Origin: Natrialbaceae archaeon Tc-Br11_E2g1
GTDB lineage: Archaea > Halobacteriota > Halobacteria > Halobacteriales > Natrialbaceae
Reading direction: 5' to 3'
Assembly: GCA_001564255.1 (NCBI GenBank)
Contig: LKNC01000014.1
Location: forward strand, 1-19,761
Length of the DNA: 19,761 bases
The translations under genes and the position numbers were made by a program. Positions within the stretch are counted from its first letter, which is position 1. The number at the start of each line of letters is the position of its first letter. Of the stretch, positions 1 through 7,341 are shown piece by piece. The notes beneath the pieces are model-generated. The model was not told the origin of the DNA. It did no database searches and saw nothing but the letters and a program-made list of their open reading frames with translations.

Positions 1-5
1 AACGA

Positions 6-1154
6 ATGAGCGAGGACTTCTACGACGTACTCGGTGTGAGCCAGGACGCCTCCGCCGAGGAGATCAAACAGGCGTACCGGGAGAAGGCGACGGAATACCA
101 CCCGGACGTAAGCGACGATCCCGACGCAGAGGAGAAGTTCAAGAAGATCCAGAAGGCAAAGAAGGTCCTGACCGACGAGGAGAAACGGCAGGCCTACGAC
201 CGGATGGGCCACGACCGCTACGAACAGGCCGAAAAGCACGGCTTCGACGCCGGCGAGGCCGGTGGGATGGGCGGTGGCCCCTTCGGCGGCATGGGCGGTG
301 GCGGGATGGGCGGTGGCGGCATCGGCGACATCTTCGAGCAGTTCTTCGGCGGGGGCCGTGGCCGGAACCGTCCGCGAAAGGGTCGTGACCTGCGGACCGA
401 ACTCGAGATCGACCTGGAAGAGGCCTTCGAGGGCGCAGAAAAGCAGTTCACCGTCGAGCGACCGGAGACCTGTGCAACCTGTGACGGCGAGGGCCACCCG
501 CCGGAGGCAGACGCCGAGACCTGTCCGGAGTGTCAGGGCCGTGGCCAGGTCACCCAGGTTCAACAGACCCCACTCGGCCGGGTTCAACAGACGACGACGT
601 GTCCACGCTGTGAGGGTGAGGGGACGCTGTACTCGGAAACCTGTAGTGACTGTCACGGAGAGGGGTACGTCCGTGAGGAGGCGACCCTCTCGGTCGAGAT
701 TCCCGCCGGGATCAGCGACGGCCAGACACTCCGGATGGAAGGGGAAGGTGCCCCGAGTCCCAACGGCGGCCCTCACGGCGACTTGCTGATCGACGTCACC
801 GTCCGCGACCACGAGGAGTTCGAACGCGAGGGCGACGACCTCCGATACCGCCTGCCAATCTCTTTCCCACAGGCGACCTTCGGCGACACCGTCGAGATCC
901 CGACCCTCGAGGGCAGCGTCGACCTCGAGATCCCCGCTGGAACCCAGAGTGGCGAGACGTTCCGCCTCGAGGGCGAGGGGATGCCCCGTCTGCGCCGTCG
1001 AGGACAGGGTGACCTCCACGTCAAAGTCCAGGTCGTCACACCCGAGAGCCTGAACAAAGAACAGCGGGAAGCCCTCGAAGCCTTCGCCGAGGCCGGCGGC
1101 GAGGACATCGAGGTCAACGAGGGCTTTTTCGAACGGCTCAAATCGAGTTTCTAG
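6..1154 (+). CDS. dnaJ: Chaperone protein DnaJ (Hsp40)
   Basis: Cytoplasmic co-chaperone that delivers unfolded substrates to DnaK (Hsp70) and stimulates its ATPase. The 382-aa protein has the full type I layout: a J domain (residues 1-70) with the HPD motif at 32-34, a Gly/Phe-Met-rich linker (about 84-118), a zinc-binding domain with four CxxCxGxG repeats (cysteine pairs at 156/159, 173/176, 199/202 and 213/216), and a C-terminal peptide-binding region ending at the stop codon. Length is normal for the family. The ATG lies only 5 bases inside the window, so its promoter and any grpE/dnaK neighbours are out of view. It converges on the following minus-strand lipoprotein gene with a 3-bp gap. 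No defect seen; identification is secure. Confidence 0.98.
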   Translation: MSEDFYDVLGVSQDASAEEIKQAYREKATEYHPDVSDDPDAEEKFKKIQKAKKVLTDEEKRQAYDRMGHDRYEQAEKHGFDAGEAGGMGGGPFGGMGGGGMGGGGIGDIFEQFFGGGRGRNRPRKGRDLRTELEIDLEEAFEGAEKQFTVERPETCATCDGEGHPPEADAETCPECQGRGQVTQVQQTPLGRVQQTTTCPRCEGEGTLYSETCSDCHGEGYVREEATLSVEIPAGISDGQTLRMEGEGAPSPNGGPHGDLLIDVTVRDHEEFEREGDDLRYRLPISFPQATFGDTVEIPTLEGSVDLEIPAGTQSGETFRLEGEGMPRLRRRGQGDLHVKVQVVTPESLNKEQREALEAFAEAGGEDIEVNEGFFERLKSSF

Positions 1155-1157
1155 CCG

Positions 1158-1697
1158 TCACTCGTCCACGGCCACCTCGAGCGGTGGGGTCGTGTACAAC
1201 ACCTCGTCGTCGGACACCAGTTCGAAGACGACCGTCGTCTGGCCAGTGGCCTCCCCACGGACGTCGACGACGTCGTCGCTGACGTCGACCTCGAGTCGTG
1301 CCGGGCCGTCTCCTTCGGGGACGGTCGCGTCGAGTCGGTACGGTTCGCTTTCTCCGAGCGCGACCGGCTCCGTCTCCGTGTCGAGGACCGTCAGTTCCGC
1401 CGAGACGGGTTCCTCGAGTGGAACGTTCCAGGGGGTGAAATGCCAGTGGCCGTCGAGTCCGTGCAGCTCCGCGATCATTTCCCCGGTCTCCGGTTCGCGG
1501 AGGGTGATCGGGTGGATCTCGTCTAACCCCCGGTCGCCGACCGGGACCGTCGGTTCTCGGTCCGTCCCGTCGTCGGTTTCCTCCGCCGGCTTCTCATCCG
1601 TGGTGTCCTCGAGACAGCCCGCGAGCAACGCGGTTCCGACGGTCAAAGAGCCGACTACGAACCACCGCCGTCTGAATTCGGCGTCGTACGGTCCCAT
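1158..1697 (-). CDS. Tat-type lipoprotein with a His-rich motif, function unknown
   Basis: A 179-aa haloarchaeal lipoprotein. I place the start at the ATG at 1697 rather than the GTG at 1739, because this puts a twin-arginine segment (RRRW, residues 9-12), a hydrophobic stretch and the lipobox LLAGC (Cys28) in normal positions, and a T-rich box lies about 27 bp upstream. After the signal comes an acidic linker (30-50) and a beta-rich domain. The motif HGLDGHWHF (79-87) carries three histidines (H79, H84, H86) and could bind metal; this is inference. The mature protein would be anchored on the outer face of the membrane. It lies between dnaJ (convergent) and the Lhr helicase (same strand, about 90 bp upstream), with no evident functional link to either. 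I do not recognise the family with confidence. Confidence 0.85.
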   Translation of the reverse strand: MGPYDAEFRRRWFVVGSLTVGTALLAGCLEDTTDEKPAEETDDGTDREPTVPVGDRGLDEIHPITLREPETGEMIAELHGLDGHWHFTPWNVPLEEPVSAELTVLDTETEPVALGESEPYRLDATVPEGDGPARLEVDVSDDVVDVRGEATGQTTVVFELVSDDEVLYTTPPLEVAVDE

Positions 1698-1720
1698 AGT
1701 GGGTGTTGTCACTCGCTGCG

Positions 1721-1730
1721 TTTTACCTTT
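1721..1730 (-). promoter_or_regulatory. Possible TATA-like element of the lipoprotein gene
   Basis: Read on the minus strand, an AAAGGTAAAA element is centred about 27 bp upstream of the ATG at 1697, the spacing of leaderless haloarchaeal promoters. Weak match on its own; it mainly supports the chosen start. Confidence 0.35.
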
Positions 1731-1786
1731 TCTTTCCACCCTTCAGAATCGTATTATTCGACGTTTGAACCAGCCCGGACGGGAGC

Positions 1787-4612
1787 TCACCAGAACGCCT
1801 GCGTCCTCGCGTACTCACGTTCCTGGGTCAAGATATCCCGGTAGAAGTCCGCCTCGTCCTCCCGATGGCGGTTGATGATCCGGGCGGCGTTGTGCGGTCC
1901 GACGCCGCGGGCGGCCATCGCGACCACGGCGCGTTTGCCGTGGCTCTGGACCAGGCTCGCGCTCCGGTAGGCCCGTTCGGTCAGGCGTTCCTGTTCGTCG
2001 TCTCTCTCACTCGCCCGCACCGCCTCGATCGCCTCCTCGTCCCAGGGGTTGAGCGCGGCGATCCGCGTCGAGCCACACTCGGGACACTCCGGCCGGTCTC
2101 TCACTCGGCGGACCTTCGTCTTCGAGTTCCACTCCTTACAGTGGGTACAACAGAGGACGATCCGGTCGTTTCTGATCCGCTCGCGGACCGTCTCGATGAC
2201 GCTCGCGTCGGCGTTTTCGGGAGCCAGGAGCTCCCGACCCGACGAGCGCCCACCCAGGCCGACCGGCGTTCGCCCACGGACGGAGACGACCTCGAGGTCG
2301 TCCCCCTGGATCGCCTCGAGAACCCGACTCGCCCCCTCGACGTCTAGGTCCTCGTGGAAGATTTCCCTGACCGACTCCTCGTACATCGGGGTGTCCTCGA
2401 GAGCGGAGAGCAGGCGCTCGTTGGACATCCGGCCCGACCCCTGCCAGCGTTTGAGCGCGCCGAACTTCGCCGAGACCTGCGAGAGCCGGAAGGCGAGTGC
2501 GTCAGAGCGCTTGAGCCCGAGTTCGACGATGGCCTCGACGTGGGCTGGGTCGGTCGTCGTGAGGGTCTCCTCGACGTCCCCGCGTGAGATCGACCCGGGA
2601 ACCTCGAGTTCGATCCGGTAGGGGTCGACCTCGAGGCCGACCGAGGAGCCAGTTCGCTGTCCGAGCAGCGCCGAGAGCACGCGTCCGAGGGTTTCGTTGA
2701 CTTCGTGGCCGAAGGCCGCGTTGACGACCACCGTTCGCCCGCGCTGTTCGATCACGATCCGGTCGTCGGTTGGCACTGGAGCGCCGCCGTCGACGTGGTC
2801 CTCGAGTTCCTCGAGAGCGGACTCGAGGGTGTCCGCCTCGGCGGGGTAGCGCCCGGAGAGTTCCCGGGCGACGGCGAACGCGTCCGCGCCGGCCTCGAGT
2901 TGGGCCCCGGCGACGCCGCGGATCTCCCCCACCTCCTCTGCGACCGCACAGGGGACGGGAATTTCCTGGCCGATCCAGGAGGGAACTTCGCCAGTGGGGT
3001 CCTCGATCGGGCTCACGCGGACGATCGCCTCCTCGTCGTCGACCTCGGCGATGCGCCACATCTCCCCACGCTGGACGAAGATCTCGCCGGGGGTCGCGAA
3101 GTTGACGACGAAGCGCTCGTCTAAACTGCCGATCGTCGACCCCGAGGCGATGTCTTTGACCTCGTAGGTCTCCTCGTCGGGGATCATCGAGAGGTTCGCG
3201 TAGACGTACTGCCAGGTCCCCCCACTCGTCTCGATCCGGCCTTCGCCCTCGTCGTGCCAGACGATCCGGTTTCGGTGCAGTTCCGAGAGCACCTCACGGA
3301 AGTCCGCTTCCGGGAGGTCCCTGAAGGGGTACGCCCGGCAGACGATCCCGTAGGCGGTCTCGACCCCCGTCTCGCCGCTGCTCCGGACGATCCCCGGGAT
3401 CTGGTTTGCCACCACGTCGAGACTCCCCTCGTGGATGTCGGCGGGTTCGACCTCGCCCGCTCGAGCCCGCCGGGCGATGGCCAGCGCCTCGAGGGTATCG
3501 TCGGGTCGGGTGGTGACGATCGTCCCCTTCGAACGTTCGTCCAGTCGGTGGCCAGCCCGGCCGATGCGCTGGAGCAGCCGGGAGACCTCCCGGGGGCTCT
3601 GGTACTGGATCACGTGATCGATCGAGCCGACGTCGATGCCGAGTTCCAGCGAGGAGGTACACAGGAGCGCCTCGAGGTCGCCGGCCTTGAACCGATCCTC
3701 GACGTCGATTCGGGCTTCCTTCGAGAGGCTGCCGTGGTGGACGCCGATGGGTGCCTCGAGTTCCCGGAACCGAGAACCGAGCGCCTCGGCAGTCTGGCGG
3801 GTGTTGACGAAGATCAGCGTCGATTCGTACTCGGAAACGAGGTCCCGTATCAGTCGAACGTGACTCGCCGTCTCGGGGTCGGTCATGAGTTTTCCGGCGA
3901 GACGTTCGTCCTCCTCGGTAACTTCCGGTTTACGAACCGTCACCGAGACGTTGCTCCCGACGTCGATCTCGCGGATTTCACAGGGGCGACCACCCGTGAG
4001 GAAGTTCGCCACCTCGCCCGGGTCGCCGACGGTCGCCGAGAGGCCGATCCGCTGGAAGGGGCCGGCGAGATCGCGCAGGCGCTCGAGGCCGACGGCGAGT
4101 TGTGCCCCCCGTTTCGAGGCGGCGAGTTCGTGAACCTCGTCGATTACGACGTGGGAGACGTCGGCGAGCCCCTCCCGGAGACGATCCCCGGTGAGCATCG
4201 CCTGGAGGGTCTCTGGGGTCGTGATGAGGACGTCCGGCGGGTCCTCCGCCTGTTTGCTTCGCTGGTACCGGGTCGTATCGCCGTGACGGACGTCGACCTC
4301 GAGGCCCACGGTCTCCCCCCACCACTCCAGACGCTCGAGCATGTCCCGGTTGAGCGCGCGCAACGGGGTGACGTAGAGGGCCGAAAAGCCCTCGGGTGGC
4401 CCGTCCTCGAGGATTCCATCGAAGACGGGCAACATGGCCGTCTCGGTCTTGCCGCTGCCCGTGGGTGCGATCACGAGTGCGTTCTTCCCGGCGGCCAGCG
4501 GCGGGATGGCAAGACGCTGTGGTGGTGTCGGCGTCGAGAACCCGCGTTCGGAGAGGGCCGTGCGAACCGGTTCCCCGAGGTGGGTAAACGCGGCCGGGTC
4601 CCCGTCTGTCAT
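1787..4612 (-). CDS. lhr: Lhr-type DEAD/DEAH-box ATP-dependent helicase
   Basis: Large superfamily 2 helicase (941 aa) of the archaeal Lhr group, a 3'-5' translocase linked to DNA repair and replication-fork processing. Visible motifs: Q-motif region TPTPPQ (27-32), Walker A PTGSGKT (50-56), motif II DEVH (158-161), motif III SAT (192-194), the VHHGSLS segment (291-297) and motif VI QRIGRAGHR (348-356). Further on is the winged-helix/beta-sheet Lhr core, then a C-terminal zinc-knuckle-like segment (cysteines at 821, 822, 825, 843, 846) and a GVGPHNAARI helix-hairpin-like stretch near the end. The reading frame opens further upstream (to 4828), but that extension is basic and Pro/Arg-rich, unlike a haloarchaeal protein. 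The ATG at 4612 has a TTTT box 27 bp upstream and matches the family's usual N-terminus. The gene stands alone. The function is family-based; the exact Lhr subtype is not settled. Confidence 0.95.
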   Translation of the reverse strand: MTDGDPAAFTHLGEPVRTALSERGFSTPTPPQRLAIPPLAAGKNALVIAPTGSGKTETAMLPVFDGILEDGPPEGFSALYVTPLRALNRDMLERLEWWGETVGLEVDVRHGDTTRYQRSKQAEDPPDVLITTPETLQAMLTGDRLREGLADVSHVVIDEVHELAASKRGAQLAVGLERLRDLAGPFQRIGLSATVGDPGEVANFLTGGRPCEIREIDVGSNVSVTVRKPEVTEEDERLAGKLMTDPETASHVRLIRDLVSEYESTLIFVNTRQTAEALGSRFRELEAPIGVHHGSLSKEARIDVEDRFKAGDLEALLCTSSLELGIDVGSIDHVIQYQSPREVSRLLQRIGRAGHRLDERSKGTIVTTRPDDTLEALAIARRARAGEVEPADIHEGSLDVVANQIPGIVRSSGETGVETAYGIVCRAYPFRDLPEADFREVLSELHRNRIVWHDEGEGRIETSGGTWQYVYANLSMIPDEETYEVKDIASGSTIGSLDERFVVNFATPGEIFVQRGEMWRIAEVDDEEAIVRVSPIEDPTGEVPSWIGQEIPVPCAVAEEVGEIRGVAGAQLEAGADAFAVARELSGRYPAEADTLESALEELEDHVDGGAPVPTDDRIVIEQRGRTVVVNAAFGHEVNETLGRVLSALLGQRTGSSVGLEVDPYRIELEVPGSISRGDVEETLTTTDPAHVEAIVELGLKRSDALAFRLSQVSAKFGALKRWQGSGRMSNERLLSALEDTPMYEESVREIFHEDLDVEGASRVLEAIQGDDLEVVSVRGRTPVGLGGRSSGRELLAPENADASVIETVRERIRNDRIVLCCTHCKEWNSKTKVRRVRDRPECPECGSTRIAALNPWDEEAIEAVRASERDDEQERLTERAYRSASLVQSHGKRAVVAMAARGVGPHNAARIINRHREDEADFYRDILTQEREYARTQAFW

Positions 4613-4635
4613 TGGCCGCTGTAGGGGCGAACGGC

Positions 4636-4642
4636 GGAAAAG
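4636..4642 (-). promoter_or_regulatory. Possible TATA-like element of lhr
   Basis: On the minus strand CTTTTCC is centred 27 bp upstream of the ATG at 4612. It supports that start codon and a leaderless transcript. Weak by itself. Confidence 0.35.
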
Positions 4643-4912
4643 ACCGTTGTTTCGGGCGAAACGGTCGGTGGAGGCGGCGGGCGGTGGGAAGTCGGCGCCG
4701 TTCTTTCCCGACTCGTTTGAACCCGGATGGCGTTCGAGACGTGATCTGCCCCGTGTTCTCGCGTCCCCACTCGAGGGGGGCGGCCAGTGACCGCCGCTGG
4801 AGTGGAGACGGACGGTCCTTTTTGGCAATAATTACCGTAAAAGGTGTACGATACGTTTCCCACAAAAATTAACTACTGATAGTTTCTCACCCCGAATTCC
4901 AAATCATAGATG

Positions 4913-4958
4913 GTTATCAATCGGGCGGTGTTGCCGTCACGCGGAGTACTTTGATAAC
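4913..4958. promoter_or_regulatory. Inverted repeat overlapping the halocyanin operon promoter
   Basis: GTTATCAA at 4913-4920 is repeated in perfect inverse as TTGATAAC at 4951-4958, with a 30-bp spacer. The right arm is centred about 25 bp upstream of the ATG at 4979, where a TATA box is expected for a leaderless transcript, so a protein bound to both arms could block or modulate transcription factor B/TBP access. The repeat is directly visible; its role as an operator is inference. Confidence 0.4.
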
Positions 4959-4978
4959 AAGTAGCATGTGTGGGGTAG

Positions 4979-5458
4979 ATGGCTACAAAGACCACCCGTC
5001 GTCGAACGTACCTGAAATGCGTTGGAGCCATCAGTGGGATTTCACTCGCGGGTTGTCTGGGCGAGGGTTCAGATGACACGGATGGCGACGATCTAGATGA
5101 CACGGACAGCGAGGGTTCGGACGATGCCGACGACGAACCGGACGAACACGAGGTGATCGTCGGACCGGATGGAGACTGGGTGTTCGATCCCGAAGAGATC
5201 ACGATCAGTGTCGGTGACACTGTCGTCTGGTACTTCGACAGCCCCGGACACAACGTCACGTCCCATCCGGACGCGCCGGGAGACCCCGAAAACCCGGAGG
5301 ACGCGGAGCCGTTCGCCTCCTACGACGGTGACGACCACATGGCGGTAAACGAGGAGGGGACCGAGTACGAACACGCGTTCGACGTTCCCGGCGAGTACGT
5401 GTACGTTTGCTCACCACACATCCCACAGATGACTGGAACTGTAACCGTCGAAGAATAA
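4979..5458 (+). CDS. Halocyanin-like blue copper lipoprotein
   Basis: A small type I copper electron-carrier (159 aa), predicted to be lipid-anchored on the outside of the membrane. The N-terminus has a twin-arginine signal (RRRTYLK, residues 7-13) and a lipobox SLAGC (Cys26). A strongly acidic tether follows (about 29-57), then a plastocyanin/azurin-like cupredoxin domain (58-159). Likely copper ligands are His91 (PGHNV), Cys144, His147 and Met151. The spacing Cys-x2-His-x3-Met differs from the x4 of plastocyanin and pseudoazurin and from the x2 of amicyanin. The gene is 4 bp upstream of a SoxC/sulfite-oxidase-type molybdoenzyme and almost certainly co-transcribed with it, so its natural job is probably to accept electrons from that enzyme. 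The copper fold is secure; the partner is inferred from context. Confidence 0.9.
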   Translation: MATKTTRRRTYLKCVGAISGISLAGCLGEGSDDTDGDDLDDTDSEGSDDADDEPDEHEVIVGPDGDWVFDPEEITISVGDTVVWYFDSPGHNVTSHPDAPGDPENPEDAEPFASYDGDDHMAVNEEGTEYEHAFDVPGEYVYVCSPHIPQMTGTVTVEE

Positions 5459-5462
5459 GACC

Positions 5463-6935
5463 ATGTCAACGAAACACAACGCGGATCGGAACCGAGACGA
5501 ACAGGAAACGACTCACGACGACCGGCGGCGACGGTTCCTCGATCGTCGGCGGTTCATGCTGGCAACCGGAACGGCCGCAGGCGTCGCCCTCGCCGGGTGT
5601 ACGGGCGACGAGCCCGGCGACGACGATGACGACCACGACGATGACGACGACACCGACGTCGACGATGACGAACCGGGGCCCGGAGACAGGGAGTACCTGG
5701 AGGAGAAGTTCCCCGGCTTGTTGATCCACTCGGCGGATCCGGAGAACGCCGAGGCGGAGTTCCGGGAGACGTACACCGAGTACATCACGCCATCGGAAGA
5801 ACACTACATCCGAAACCACTACCTCGCACCGCAGATCGAAGAGGACGACTGGGAGATCTCACTCGGCGGGACGGTCGAGGAGGAAGTCGACATCACGATG
5901 GCGGAACTCCGCGAGGAGTACTCGACGGAGACCGTCACTCACGTCATGCAGTGTTCGGGCAACGGCCGGTCCTATTTCGATCCGGAAATCGCCGGCAACC
6001 CCTGGCGCTTCGGTGCGGTCGGGAACGCCGAGTGGACGGGTGCGCCGATGAGCGAGGTCCTAGAGGAGTACGGTGCCGACACGAGCGACGGCATGTGGGT
6101 GATGTTCGCCGGAGACGACCACCCCGAGGGCGAGGACGTGTTCGCCCGGTCGATCCCGATGGGGAAGGTGATGGAAGACTGTATTCTCGCCTACGAGATG
6201 AACGGCGAGGAGATGACCGCCGAACACGGCCACCCCGTCCGTCTCGTCGTCCCCGGGTGGTTCGGCAACAACAACGTCAAGTGGGTCGCCGAGATCGAGG
6301 TGATGGAGCGGATGATGATGGGTGACGACGAGGAGCTGTTCCACGAGGATTACGAGACCGACGACTACGAGGACTACCTCCACTGGCAACAGAACGCCTA
6401 CCGTATCCTCGCGGAGGGTCAAGAGTCGATCCGCGTCGAGACCATCGAGGAGTTCGACACCCGCGAACAGATGGACATGGAAGACCGTGGGGAGATGGAA
6501 GTCCCACCCTACATCTACGACCAGAACGTCAAATCGCTGATCGGCTACCCCGGCGAGGACGACACGGTCGAACCACGGGACGAAGACGGTATGATCGAGG
6601 TTCTCGGCGTCGCCTGGGCCGGCGACGACGAGGTCACCGAGGTGGAAGTCTCCGCCGACGGCGGCGAGACCTGGGAGAACGCTGAGTTCTTCGGCGAGGA
6701 CAACGGCCCCTACGCCTGGCGACAGTTCCGCTACATGTGGGACCCCGACGAGGAAGGCGAGTACACCCTCTACTCACGGGCGACCGACGAACTCGACCGC
6801 TCTCAGCCACGGACCGTCTCCGACATCGAGGACGGCCAGATCACGGTCGAAGACGACACCTTCCCCTACGAGATGGGTGGCTACTGTCTCAACACCTACG
6901 AGGAACACGGCGTCGACGTGACCGTCGAGATGTGA
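5463..6935 (+). CDS. Sulfite oxidase / SoxC-family molybdopterin oxidoreductase, Tat lipoprotein
   Basis: Extracytoplasmic molybdenum enzyme of the sulfite oxidase family (490 aa). The signal contains two twin-arginine runs (RRRRFL at 21-26, RRRFML at 28-33) and the lipobox ALAGC (Cys46), followed by an Asp-rich tether (about 50-74). The oxidoreductase molybdopterin-binding domain spans about 105-285: RNH at 117-119, the molybdenum-ligand Cys164 in CSGNGRS (164-170), and HGHPVRLVVPGW (255-266) followed by NNNVKW (269-274). The C-terminal Mo-co dimerisation domain (about 310-490) shows VKSLIGYPG and VEVSADGGETW. The CSGNGRS form recalls SoxC-type proteins more than classical sulfite oxidase (CAGNRR). 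No heme domain is present, so electrons must leave through a partner, most simply the copper protein 4 bp upstream. Sulfite is the expected substrate from the family, but another sulfur compound or a YedY-like reductive role is not excluded. Confidence 0.9.
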   Translation: MSTKHNADRNRDEQETTHDDRRRRFLDRRRFMLATGTAAGVALAGCTGDEPGDDDDDHDDDDDTDVDDDEPGPGDREYLEEKFPGLLIHSADPENAEAEFRETYTEYITPSEEHYIRNHYLAPQIEEDDWEISLGGTVEEEVDITMAELREEYSTETVTHVMQCSGNGRSYFDPEIAGNPWRFGAVGNAEWTGAPMSEVLEEYGADTSDGMWVMFAGDDHPEGEDVFARSIPMGKVMEDCILAYEMNGEEMTAEHGHPVRLVVPGWFGNNNVKWVAEIEVMERMMMGDDEELFHEDYETDDYEDYLHWQQNAYRILAEGQESIRVETIEEFDTREQMDMEDRGEMEVPPYIYDQNVKSLIGYPGEDDTVEPRDEDGMIEVLGVAWAGDDEVTEVEVSADGGETWENAEFFGEDNGPYAWRQFRYMWDPDEEGEYTLYSRATDELDRSQPRTVSDIEDGQITVEDDTFPYEMGGYCLNTYEEHGVDVTVEM

Positions 6936-6961
6936 TCACTGGCTGTACTTCGGAAGCACTG

Positions 6962-7273
6962 CTAGTACCGCAGGTTCTTCAGTGTGTATCGGTTCGTCGT
7001 GTGATCGCGACTCGCCACGAGGTGTTGGTCGCCGTCACCCGACTCGAGTTCGGCGGTGAAGTTTCCGGGATTGCCGGGGTTGATCGAGGCCGGCGGATCC
7101 TGGAGGTCGAACGAGAACGTCCCCGTATCGCCCCTGACGCGATCTGTTTTCCTGGCTTCGGCGTCGATGGCCTCGCCGTTTCGTTTCACGTCTAGCTGTC
7201 CGGTGAGTTCCCACGTGTCGCCGCCATAACGCACTTTCTCGCCCTCGAGTTCCGGCTTCTCGATTTCGACCAT
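6962..7273 (-). CDS. Conserved-looking small protein, function unknown
   Basis: A 103-aa protein from the ATG at 7273, with no signal peptide or membrane segment and only moderately acidic. The sequence alternates short hydrophobic and charged stretches (WELTGQLDVKRNG, FSFDLQDPPASINPGNPGNF), suggesting a small beta-rich fold. There are no cysteines or obvious catalytic motifs. It converges on the molybdoenzyme gene 26 bp away and is separated from trmJ by 68 bp on the same strand. An ATTAG/CTAAT element at 7301-7306 lies about 30 bp upstream of the start. I do not recognise the family. Coding is supported by a clean start, haloarchaeal-like composition and tight fit between neighbours. Confidence 0.75.
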   Translation of the reverse strand: MVEIEKPELEGEKVRYGGDTWELTGQLDVKRNGEAIDAEARKTDRVRGDTGTFSFDLQDPPASINPGNPGNFTAELESGDGDQHLVASRDHTTNRYTLKNLRY

Positions 7274-7341
7274 GCGTGGACTACTGCCACGGGGAGGCCG
7301 ATTAGCTGTTTCGGTACGTTTCTCAGGATAGGGGGCTGTAA

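Larger units (their letters stand above)
4613..4978. other. Intergenic region between lhr and the halocyanin operon
   Basis: A 366-bp divergent intergenic stretch. The lhr-proximal part is GC-rich and contains one CTCGAG (4770-4775). From about 4818 to 4922 the composition turns clearly AT-rich, with runs such as CAATAATTACCG and CAAAAATTAAC, unlike the rest of the window. The region ends with the inverted repeat and TATA-like box described separately. Open frames here would encode basic, Arg/Ser-rich peptides unlike haloarchaeal proteins, so I annotate no gene. Confidence 0.6.

Noticed and set aside
3254..4624. Long plus-strand open frame (456 codons) opposite the Lhr helicase
   Set aside because: It is a GC-driven shadow of lhr; the helicase motifs on the minus strand are unmistakable and the plus-strand translation has no recognisable family.
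4613..4828. N-terminal extension of the Lhr helicase to the upstream end of its open frame
   Set aside because: Composition is unlike the rest of the protein and a T-rich box lies 27 bp upstream of the internal ATG at 4612.
4612..4872. Possible small genes in the lhr-halocyanin spacer on either strand
   Set aside because: Predicted peptides are basic and Arg/Ser/Pro-rich, opposite to haloarchaeal proteins, with no start-proximal promoter box.
5621..5672. Repetitive GAC/GAT tract resembling a microsatellite
   Set aside because: It encodes the acidic Asp/His tether after the lipobox of the molybdoenzyme, a normal feature of haloarchaeal lipoproteins.
6932..6939. GTGATCAC palindrome over the molybdoenzyme stop codon
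   Set aside because: An isolated 8-bp palindrome in a 26-bp convergent gap, too short to support a terminator or operator.
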